Origin: Dokdonella fugitiva
Lineage (GTDB): Bacteria; Pseudomonadota; Gammaproteobacteria; Xanthomonadales; Rhodanobacteraceae
Reading direction: 5' to 3'
NCBI RefSeq assembly: GCF_014138265.1
Contig: NZ_JACGXL010000004.1
Coordinates: 310,001 to 374,000 of the forward strand
DNA: 64,000 nucleotides
The position numbers and the translations under genes are program-made. Shown here one piece after another: positions 17,696-24,855 of the stretch (position 1 is the stretch's first letter; each line of letters starts with the position of its first letter). The notes below the pieces were generated by a model. It had not been told where the DNA came from, ran no database searches, and saw nothing but the letters and a program-made list of their open reading frames with translations.

Positions 17696-20428
17696 CTAAC
17701 GAGCGCGCAGCCGCTGCAGCGCATCGCGCGCGTAGCCGCTGAGGTCCTTCGGCGCGGCGGCTTCGGCCGGTAGCGCTGCCGCCAGTCGCGCCGCTTCTTC
17801 GGCGCGACCGTTTTCCATCGCGCACGTGGCGGCAAGGATCGTCGCTTCGACGTGCACACCCGGCGCGGCGCCTTCGGCCGACAGCGCCGCCTGCGCCGGC
17901 GCGCAGTCAGCCGGCATCCGGCCGAACCGCTGCAGCAGGCGCGCGTACTGCACGCGCACGGCCGCGCCCGGCGCACCGGAAAGGCGCGCCTTCGCGCCGT
18001 CGGTGTACGCCAGTGCCTTCGTCGCGACGTCGAGCGCGCGCGCGCCGTCGCCCGATTCCTCGAGCGCCCTCGCCAGCGCCGCGGTCGCGCGCGCCGCGGT
18101 GCGTCCGGACATTTCGTTGCGACGCTGCGAGATCGCGAGGCTCTCCTCGAGGTAGCCGACCGCGCCCTTGCCGTCGCCGGCGAGCGTATGGCTCGCGCCG
18201 ACGTTGACGAGGATGTCGGCGATGCGCCGATGGTCGGGCGCGAGATGGCGGCGTTCGATCGCGAGCACCTGGTCCATGACCGCGGCCGAATCGGCGAAGC
18301 GCTCGAGGTTGCGCAGCGACACGCCCCAGCTGATCTGCGCGGGCACGGTGCGCGGGTCGCCTTTGCCGTAGACGCGTTCGGCGAGGTCGAGTGCCTCGCG
18401 ACACAGCTGCTCCGCCTCGGCATAGCGCTTGGCGTTGCCGAGCGCGAGCGAGTAGGCGTGCGCGATCAGCGCGCGGCGCGCAAGCGGAATGTCGGCGCCG
18501 TTCGTCGCGCGGTAGCTCGTTTCGGCGAGCGACACCGCGTCGGCGCCGCGGCCGAGTCCCTTCAGCACGACTACCGACACCGGCAGCATCTGCGCGACGT
18601 CCTCGGACACCGCACCCTCGCGTTGCAGGCGCACCGCGTAGGCACGCTCGAGATAGTCCCACGCTTCGCGGTCGCGATCGAGGTTGTTGAGCGCGTTGCC
18701 GGTCGACGCGTCGACGTGCGCGAGCATGAGCGGATCGTCGATGCCGCGTTCGGCGATCAGGCGTCGCGCGATGCCGTAGTGCTCCAGCGTGTCCTGGTAG
18801 CGGCTGTTGTTCGAATACGCGTAGGCGAGGCCCATGTGTGCGCGGACGAGCGCGCGCGCATCGCCGCTGCGCTCGGCTTCGGCGAGCGAACGCTGCATGA
18901 GGTCCTGCACGCGCTGGCCGTCACCGAGGCCCGAATGCGCGCGCGCCATCGCGCCGAGCAGGGCCGAGCGCGTGGCCGGGTCGAGGTCGGTCTGCGCGTC
19001 GATGCCGGCGACGCCGTTGGCGAGCAGCTCGCTCGCGGCGGGATCGCGGCCGTCCGTATTGGCCGGGTCGGCGCCGGCGAACACGCCGGTGAGGAAGTCG
19101 ACCACGGCAGCCGAATTGCGCGCCTCGACGCGCGCGACGTCACGCTGCTCGCGCGCGACGCGCGCCTGCCACACCGCCGTGCCGAGACCGGCGACGAGCG
19201 ACGACAGCGCGACCGCGGCGAGGCCCGCGGCGAGCGCGTGCCGGCGCAGGAAGCGCGCGAGACGGTAGGAGACGTTGCCGCGCCGCGCCTTCACCGGCGC
19301 GTGCGCGAGGTACGCGCGCACGTCTTCGGCCATCGCTTCGACGCTCGCGTAGCGCTGCTCGGGTTCCTTGCGCAGCGCCTTCAGCACGATCGCGTCGAGG
19401 TCGCCGCGCAGGCGCGCACGCAGGCTCGCCGGTTGCAGGCTGCGCACGTGCGCGAGCGCGGCGCTGCGCGCGTCGGCCTGGGTTACCGCGCGCGACGGCC
19501 GCAGCGGTTCGGCGGTGAGGATCGCCTGCTCGTAAGCGGCCGGTGACGAGCCGGTCGCGTCGTACGGGCGCCGGCCGGTCAGCAGCTCGTACAGCAGCAA
19601 GCCGAGCGCGTGCACGTCGACGCCGGTCGTGACCGGCTTTCCCTGGATCTGCTCGGGCGCGGCGTATTCGGGCGTGAACATGCGCAGCGCCGTCGCGGTC
19701 GCCGCGGCGTCGCCCGCGTCGAGCAGGCGTGCGATGCCGAAGTCGAGCAGCTTCACGTGGCCTTGCGCGTCGACCAGGATGTTCGACGGCTTGAGGTCGC
19801 GGTGCACGACGAGGCTGCGGTGCGCGTAGGCGACCGCGTCGCAGACGGCGAGGAACAATGCGAGGCGTTCGCCGATGCCGAGGCGACGCGCGTCGCAATG
19901 TTCGGCGAGCGTGCTGCCGTCGACGTATTCGAGCGCGAGGAAGGGTCGGCCGTCGTCGTCGACGCCGCCGTCGAGCAGGCGCGCGATGTTCGGGTGGCCG
20001 AGCGTCGCGAGGATCTGCCGTTCGGCGCGGAAACGTTGCAGCAGCGCTTCGCCGCTCCAGCCACCGCGCATGAGCTTGACCGCGGCTTGCTGCACGTATT
20101 CGCCGTCGTCGCGTTCGGCGAGGTAGACCGTCCCCATGCCGCCGCGACCGAGTTCGCGCAGCAGGCGCCAGACACCGACGCGACGGCCGATCCAGGCGTC
20201 GCCTTCGCGTTCGCGCGTACCCGCGAGTGCCTCGGCGAACTCCGGCGTCGCCGCGGCGAGGCCGGTCGCCGCGGCGTCGGCGTCGGCTCGCAGCATCGCC
20301 TCGACCTCGCGCCGCAGCGTGGCGTCGTCTGCACAAGCCTCGTCGAGGAAACGCGCGCGCGCGTCCGCCGGCCACTCGAGCGCGCGCTCGAACAGCGCGC
20401 GTACGCGCTCCCACGCCTGCCTGTCCAT
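17696..20428 (-). CDS. Receptor-type Ser/Thr protein kinase with periplasmic TPR domain
   Basis: PknB-type kinase of 910 aa. A helical N-terminus (MDRQAWERVRALFERALEWP) is typical of this Lysobacterales/myxobacterial kinase family. The kinase domain spans about 85-350: ELGRGGMGTVYLAE (P-loop, 94-99), AAVKLM (Lys118), VVHRDLKPSNILV (catalytic loop), KLLDFGIARLL and YAAPEQIQGKPVT. A single membrane helix follows (about 395-420), then some 480 residues of TPR repeats (ALVRAHMGLAYAYSNNSRYQ and similar). Topology suggests a cytoplasmic kinase and an extracytoplasmic TPR sensor. Start ATG 20428 excludes an upstream extension of poor quality. No sigma factor partner is adjacent. Confidence 0.9.
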   Translation of the reverse strand: MDRQAWERVRALFERALEWPADARARFLDEACADDATLRREVEAMLRADADAAATGLAAATPEFAEALAGTREREGDAWIGRRVGVWRLLRELGRGGMGTVYLAERDDGEYVQQAAVKLMRGGWSGEALLQRFRAERQILATLGHPNIARLLDGGVDDDGRPFLALEYVDGSTLAEHCDARRLGIGERLALFLAVCDAVAYAHRSLVVHRDLKPSNILVDAQGHVKLLDFGIARLLDAGDAAATATALRMFTPEYAAPEQIQGKPVTTGVDVHALGLLLYELLTGRRPYDATGSSPAAYEQAILTAEPLRPSRAVTQADARSAALAHVRSLQPASLRARLRGDLDAIVLKALRKEPEQRYASVEAMAEDVRAYLAHAPVKARRGNVSYRLARFLRRHALAAGLAAVALSSLVAGLGTAVWQARVAREQRDVARVEARNSAAVVDFLTGVFAGADPANTDGRDPAASELLANGVAGIDAQTDLDPATRSALLGAMARAHSGLGDGQRVQDLMQRSLAEAERSGDARALVRAHMGLAYAYSNNSRYQDTLEHYGIARRLIAERGIDDPLMLAHVDASTGNALNNLDRDREAWDYLERAYAVRLQREGAVSEDVAQMLPVSVVVLKGLGRGADAVSLAETSYRATNGADIPLARRALIAHAYSLALGNAKRYAEAEQLCREALDLAERVYGKGDPRTVPAQISWGVSLRNLERFADSAAVMDQVLAIERRHLAPDHRRIADILVNVGASHTLAGDGKGAVGYLEESLAISQRRNEMSGRTAARATAALARALEESGDGARALDVATKALAYTDGAKARLSGAPGAAVRVQYARLLQRFGRMPADCAPAQAALSAEGAAPGVHVEATILAATCAMENGRAEEAARLAAALPAEAAAPKDLSGYARDALQRLRAR

Positions 20429-20551
20429 CGATGCGCTCCCCAGTCGCCAGCGGCGGCCGACAGAGTGCCACAGCGGTGGCGCCTCGGCGTGAGGCGAGCC
20501 GCCGGGAAAATCACCCGGCCGTCGCACACGGCCCAGGCGTTCCCGACGCCG

Positions 20552-21241
20552 TCAGTCGAGCGCGGCGTCGACCGCGGCTTCGGCGTGCAGCGCGGTCGTG
20601 TCGAACAGCGGCACGGCTGCGTCGTCGGCGCGGACCAGCAGCGAGATCTCGGTACAGCCGAGGATGATCGCCTCGGCGCCGCGCGCGACGAGTTCACGCA
20701 TGATGTCGCGATACGCGGCGCGCGAGTCGTCACGCACGACGCCGAGACAGAGTTCGTCGTAGATCACGCGATGCACGCGCTCGCGCGCGGTTTCGTCCGG
20801 CACGAGCACGTCGAGGCCGCGGTCGCGCAGGCGATCGCGGTAGAACGCCTGCTCCATCGTGAAGCGCGTGCCGAGCAGGCCGACGCGCGCGACGCCGGCG
20901 GCCTTGATCGCGGTCGCGGTCGGATCGGCGATGTGCAGCAGCGGGATCGCGACCGCGGCCTCGATCGCAGGCGCGACCTTGTGCATGGTGTTGGTGCAGA
21001 GCACGAGGACCTCGGCGCCCGCGCGCTCGAGCGCACGCCCCGCGTCGGCGAGCGTGACGCCGGCCGCGTCCCAGTCGCCCGTCTGTTGCAGGCGCTCGAT
21101 GTCGTGGAAGTCGACGCTGTACAGCACGAGTCGCGCCGAATGCAGGCCGCCGAGGCGGCGCTTCACCGCTTCGTTGACCAGCCGGTAGTAGCCGAGCGTC
21201 GATTCCCAGCTCATGCCGCCGATGAGGCCGATCGTCTTCAT
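20552..21241 (-). CDS. Aspartate/glutamate racemase-family protein
   Basis: Protein of 229 aa with the duplicated fold of cofactor-independent amino-acid racemases. The two catalytic cysteines are present in the usual contexts VLCTNTMHKV (about residue 83) and ILGCTEISLL (about 195), and the start MKTIGLIGGMSWESTLGYYR is that of the YgeA/aspartate racemase group. It probably interconverts L- and D-aspartate or another amino acid. It starts 8 bp after the cupin gene, so the two form an operon. Confidence 0.88.
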   Translation of the reverse strand: MKTIGLIGGMSWESTLGYYRLVNEAVKRRLGGLHSARLVLYSVDFHDIERLQQTGDWDAAGVTLADAGRALERAGAEVLVLCTNTMHKVAPAIEAAVAIPLLHIADPTATAIKAAGVARVGLLGTRFTMEQAFYRDRLRDRGLDVLVPDETARERVHRVIYDELCLGVVRDDSRAAYRDIMRELVARGAEAIILGCTEISLLVRADDAAVPLFDTTALHAEAAVDAALD

Positions 21242-21249
21242 CGCGGGCC

Positions 21250-21579
21250 TCAGTCGACGATGAACAAGCGTGCGCCGACCTCGGTCGACGAGCGATGCGG
21301 TTCGGCGTCGTCGCCGACCTGGTAGCTCATGCCCGCGGTGAGCGTGTAGCGGCGGCCGTCGGCGAGCTCGGTGTGCAGTTCGCCGTCGACGCAGAACAGG
21401 ATGTGGCCCTTGCGGCACCAGTGGTCGGCGCGATAGCCGGGCGTGTACTCGACGAGACGCACGCGCAGCGCGCCGAACTCGCGCGTGCGCCAGAACGCGG
21501 CGCCGTTCTCGCCCGCGTGTTCGGTCGGCTCGAGCCGCATCCAGTCGGTCGTGTCGAAAGCGAACGGCGGCATCTGCAT
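21250..21579 (-). CDS. DHCW-motif cupin-fold protein
   Basis: Small cupin of 109 aa with the RADHWCRKGHILFCVDGELH block, whose DHCW-type motif (here D-H-W-C order) marks a little-studied cupin family of unknown activity. A second conserved stretch is GMSYQVGDDAEPHRSSTEVG. The start MQMPPFAFDTTDW is taken at 21579; an ATG two codons later at 21573 is equally possible. It is the upstream partner of the aspartate racemase gene. A GCTACGCT box lies 32 nt upstream. Confidence 0.78.
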   Translation of the reverse strand: MQMPPFAFDTTDWMRLEPTEHAGENGAAFWRTREFGALRVRLVEYTPGYRADHWCRKGHILFCVDGELHTELADGRRYTLTAGMSYQVGDDAEPHRSSTEVGARLFIVD

Positions 21580-21638
21580 GCGGGACTCCAACGTGAAGGC
21601 GGCGACGCGACAGCGTAGCGCGAACCGCACCGCGCGGC

Positions 21639-22607
21639 TCAGCGCGCAGGCAGCGCCCACTGCAGGCCGCGGGTGATCGCGATCGGGAACACGCTCAGGT
21701 GACCCTCGCCCGCGACGACCTTCGTCTCGATGCGCAGGTGTGGATAGCGATGCGCCCTCAGGCGCGATTCGAACAGGCGCAGGTCGCGCAGCATGTCCTT
21801 GCTGCGGTTGTAGCGCGGGTCGTGCGCGACCGGATCCAGTGTCTCGTAGCTGCCGACCTCGAGCAGCACGTCGGCCGGCAGGTCGTCGTGAGTCGCGGCG
21901 TACTCGCGTTCGCGTCGCAGCACGACGCGATCGTCATACCACAGCGAAGGGCTGCTGATCACGTAGCGTTCGAACATGGTCGGCTCGGTCAGCAGCACGT
22001 GCGCGGCGAACAGGCCGCCGTAGGAATGGCCGGCGAGGATCTTGCGCTTCATGTCGACGCGATAGTTCGCCGCGACGAGCGGGAACACCTCGGTCGCGAC
22101 GAAGCGCCGGTACGCCTCCGCCTCGCCGTGCAGTGGCGCGCGGCCGGGCATGTCGGAACGTGCGTCGGCGTCGCCGCGCGGCGTGTAGTCGCGTCGGCGG
22201 CTGTACTGCGGCGTGTCGCCGGCGGCGTAGCCGAGGCCGACGAGCACGAAGTCCTCGAGGCCGCGGCCATGGTCACCGACCATGTGGGCGATGCTGCGAA
22301 CGAGCGGGAACGCGTAGTTCGCGTCGGTCACGAACAGCACCGGATAGCGACGTCCCGGCTGCGCCGCGTAGCCTTCGGGCAGGCCGACGAGGATGTCGTA
22401 GCGTCGACCTAGCGCGGTCGACGCGATCGTGCGCACTTCGGTATCGGCGAGTTCGACCGCGGGCGGCGACGCGGCGGCCTTCGGCGCGGCGACGACGAAC
22501 GGCGAAGCGAGGCCGAGCACGAACGCGAGCACCGCGCCCGCATGCGCCGCCGTCCGCGACGACGATGGCGAACGAAAAACGGGCGCCGCAGCGCCCGTCT
22601 TCCGCAT
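21639..22607 (-). CDS. Exported alpha/beta-hydrolase, putative esterase (PF00756 type)
   Basis: Hydrolase of about 322 aa related to esterase D/enterochelin-esterase-like proteins. YDILVGLPEGYAAQPGRRYP followed by VLFVTDANYAF is the typical first strand region, AGHSYGGLFAAHVLL carries the nucleophilic Ser, and EVGSYETLD and GEGHLSVFP supply the likely acid and His. A hydrophobic segment (AVLAFVLGLASPFVVAAP) is a probable signal peptide. The N-terminus is uncertain: the only ATG (22607) lies upstream of the fda terminator hairpin, which would then be translated as TGAAAPVF. A later GTG start is possible. Confidence 0.78.
   Translation of the reverse strand: MRKTGAAAPVFRSPSSSRTAAHAGAVLAFVLGLASPFVVAAPKAAASPPAVELADTEVRTIASTALGRRYDILVGLPEGYAAQPGRRYPVLFVTDANYAFPLVRSIAHMVGDHGRGLEDFVLVGLGYAAGDTPQYSRRRDYTPRGDADARSDMPGRAPLHGEAEAYRRFVATEVFPLVAANYRVDMKRKILAGHSYGGLFAAHVLLTEPTMFERYVISSPSLWYDDRVVLRREREYAATHDDLPADVLLEVGSYETLDPVAHDPRYNRSKDMLRDLRLFESRLRAHRYPHLRIETKVVAGEGHLSVFPIAITRGLQWALPAR
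22575..22598 (-). terminator. Rho-independent terminator of the aldolase gene
   Basis: On the minus strand ACGGGCGC-TGCG-GCGCCCGT forms a perfect 8-bp GC-rich stem with a 4-nt loop, followed by TTTT. It lies 45 bp after the aldolase stop. It overlaps the first codons of the esterase frame. Confidence 0.8.
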
Positions 22608-22642
22608 TCGCACCGGGGCGATCCGTGACGGATCGCGCCGGG

Positions 22643-23653
22643 TCACGCCACCTTCTTCCACTGGCCGAGCGCGGCGAGGCCGTTCTGCTTCGCGCGCAGC
22701 ACGACCATGTCCTGCGCGGCCTTGAAGTTGGCCTGCATGTCCTTGCCCCACAGCTGCAGCGCGGCGGTCTGCATCGCGCGGCCGTACGAGAACGACAGCG
22801 GCCACGGATGCGGGCCCATCTGGTTCATCGCGTTGAGGTGCGCGGTCGCCTGTTCGTCGGTCTGGCCGCCGGAGAGGAACACGATGCCCGGCAAGGTCGC
22901 CGGCACCGCGGACTTGAGGCAGCGCACGGTCGCTTCGGCGACGGAATCGACGTCGGCCTGGTCCGCGCAGTCCTTGCCGGACACGACCATGCTCGCCTTG
23001 AGGATCGTGCCTTCGAGCAGCACGTTCTGCTCGTACAGCGCGCCGAACAGCGAACGCAGCGTCGCTTCGGTGACTTCGTAGCAGACGTCGATGTCGTGGT
23101 CGCCGTCCATCAATACTTCCGGTTCGACCATCGGCACGATGCCCGCCTCCTGGCACAGCGCGGCGTAGCGCGCGAGCGCGTGCGAGTTCGCCTCGATGCA
23201 GGTACCGCTCGGGGTGTCCTCGCCGATCGTGATGACCGCGCGCCACTTGGCGAACTTCGCGCCGAGCTTGGCGTACTCGGCGAGGCGCTCGCGCAGGCCG
23301 TCGAGGCCTTCGGTGACGAGTTCGCCCGGGAAGCCCGCGAGCGGCTTGGCGCCGATGTCGACCTTGATGCCGGGCAGGATGCCCGCGTCCAGCATGATCT
23401 TCGTGAACGGTACGCCGGCCTTGGTCGCCTGGCGGATCGTCTCGTCGTAAAGAATTGCGCCGGAGATGTGCTCGCCGAGCCGCGGCGCGGTCAGCAGCAT
23501 CTCGCGGTAGGCACGCCGGTTCTCTTCGGTGTTCGGCACGTTGACCGAGTCGAAGCGCTTCTTGATCGTGGCGGTGGACTCGTCGATCGCGATGATGCCC
23601 TTGCCCGGTGCCACCATCGCCTGGGCAATGCTTTCAAGCTCTTCGATACTCAT
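22643..23653 (-). CDS. fda: Fructose-bisphosphate aldolase, class I
   Basis: Schiff-base aldolase of 336 aa cleaving fructose-1,6-bisphosphate in glycolysis and running in reverse in gluconeogenesis. Visible: GKGIIAIDESTATIKKRFDS (substrate phosphate region), FAKWRAVITI (catalytic Lys region), IVPMVEPEVLMDGDHDID (Glu pair), LEGTILKASMV (Schiff-base Lys) and FLSGGQTDEQATAHLNAMNQ (phosphate loop). ATG 23653 follows GGAG at 8 nt; an adjacent upstream TTG is less likely. It has its own terminator and a TATAAT upstream, so it is monocistronic. Pyruvate kinase and phosphoglycerate kinase lie further upstream on the same strand. Confidence 0.96.
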   Translation of the reverse strand: MSIEELESIAQAMVAPGKGIIAIDESTATIKKRFDSVNVPNTEENRRAYREMLLTAPRLGEHISGAILYDETIRQATKAGVPFTKIMLDAGILPGIKVDIGAKPLAGFPGELVTEGLDGLRERLAEYAKLGAKFAKWRAVITIGEDTPSGTCIEANSHALARYAALCQEAGIVPMVEPEVLMDGDHDIDVCYEVTEATLRSLFGALYEQNVLLEGTILKASMVVSGKDCADQADVDSVAEATVRCLKSAVPATLPGIVFLSGGQTDEQATAHLNAMNQMGPHPWPLSFSYGRAMQTAALQLWGKDMQANFKAAQDMVVLRAKQNGLAALGQWKKVA

Positions 23654-23735
23654 CAAACGGCTCCGTGACGAAACGAAAAGACGCCGCGGCCGCAGGATGG
23701 CTCGACCGGGCGCGGGATGATTTTCAGGGCCGGGG

Positions 23736-23741
23736 ATTATA
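23736..23741 (-). promoter_or_regulatory. Consensus -10 (TATAAT) of the aldolase promoter
   Basis: A perfect TATAAT on the minus strand lies 82 nt before the aldolase ATG. No good -35 is found at 16-18 bp. The predicted leader is about 75 nt. Confidence 0.5.
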
Positions 23742-23807
23742 GGTCAGTTCCGCCGCGGGTGCCGCCCGCCCCGGTGGCCGTTCAGGCGGCCTCACGCGCA
23801 GGTGTCT

Positions 23808-24839
23808 TCAATATGGCGACTGCCAGTGCCGCGCGAGGCCGATGCCGAACGCATCGCCATCGGCGAGGTCGAGTTCGAGCGCCTGGGCGCCGGTCGAGGT
23901 GTCGATCAGCACGCTGGCGTGCTCGTCGGCGAGCGATCGGGCGAGGTCGTCGATCACGAACGCCTCGACCAGCCAGCGGAACGCGGCGGCGAAATCGGGA
24001 CAGGCGCCGTTCGCCGAGAGGTTCTCGTCGCCGCCTTCCTGCGAGGTCCAGTAGTAGATGCCCTGCGCGCCGCAGGCCTTGGTCGGCGGCGGCCGGTACA
24101 GCAGGCCGCCGAGGCCGTCGCCGACCTCGGTGAACAGCAGCGTGCTCGCCTTGAGCAATTCCTGCATCTTCGGCGAATAGTCCTCCTGCATCGCCGCCTC
24201 GGGCGTGCCCCAGTCCTTGACGATCGCGCCGTAGGCGTCGCGCAAGTCGGCCGCGCTGGTCATCGCATGGTCGCCGATGCGGATCGCACCGACGGTCCGC
24301 TGCAGCGAGACGAGATCCGCGGGCAGGTCGAAGCCGAGCCGCTGCCGCGCACGGTCGATCGTCGCGGCATCGGCGGGCTTGCCCACGTCGAGCCAGACCT
24401 CGACGCCGTGCTCGCGCGCGAATGCACGGGTCGCCTTGATGAACGCGGCGACGCGCTCGCCGTACGGCCGGTCCGCTTTCGACAGCACGCTCGCGGCCGG
24501 CGCGAAATCGACCAGCGCGATCGCCTGCTCGCCCTTGCGCGCGTGGCGCTTGCCGTCGTCGCCGTCGAGCGCGTATTCGCCGTGCGCGCGCAGCGCGTGG
24601 GGACCTGGCGCGAGTTCGAAGCGGCAGAGCACGACGCGCGTCGCGTCGCCGGCGGCGTCGCGGCGCAGGCTGCAGGCGGGCTTGTCGTCGACGTCGATGA
24701 CGAGGTCGATGCGCGCAGGCTGCCATGGCGACATCACGTCGACCTGCACCGCCGCGGCACGCGTGCCCGCAAGCGCGACGCACAGCGCGGCGGAGAACAC
24801 GATCGCGTTCGGCAGGCGCACGGGAGCAGGCATCGTCAT
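23808..24839 (-). CDS. Exported protein with SMI1/KNR4-like domain
   Basis: Protein of 343 aa with a signal peptide (MTMPAPVRLPNAIVFSAALC, cleavage near TRAAA). The central part DRARQRLGFDLPADLVSLQR followed by TVGAIRIGDHAMTSAADLRD resembles the SMI1/KNR4 fold, best known as cytoplasmic immunity proteins of toxin systems, so an exported copy is unusual. Two Cys pairs (PACSLRRD ... VVLCRFEL; TKACGAQG ... NGACPDF) could form disulfides in the periplasm. It starts 16 bp after the upstream WD40 kinase gene, so the two are probably co-transcribed. Function unknown. Confidence 0.7.
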   Translation of the reverse strand: MTMPAPVRLPNAIVFSAALCVALAGTRAAAVQVDVMSPWQPARIDLVIDVDDKPACSLRRDAAGDATRVVLCRFELAPGPHALRAHGEYALDGDDGKRHARKGEQAIALVDFAPAASVLSKADRPYGERVAAFIKATRAFAREHGVEVWLDVGKPADAATIDRARQRLGFDLPADLVSLQRTVGAIRIGDHAMTSAADLRDAYGAIVKDWGTPEAAMQEDYSPKMQELLKASTLLFTEVGDGLGGLLYRPPPTKACGAQGIYYWTSQEGGDENLSANGACPDFAAAFRWLVEAFVIDDLARSLADEHASVLIDTSTGAQALELDLADGDAFGIGLARHWQSPY

Positions 24840-24855
24840 GGAATCCGTTCCTTCG

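Noticed and set aside
23654-23807. A tRNA or small RNA in the gap before the aldolase gene
   Set aside because: No cloverleaf or CCA end could be built; the only clear signal is the TATAAT of the aldolase promoter.
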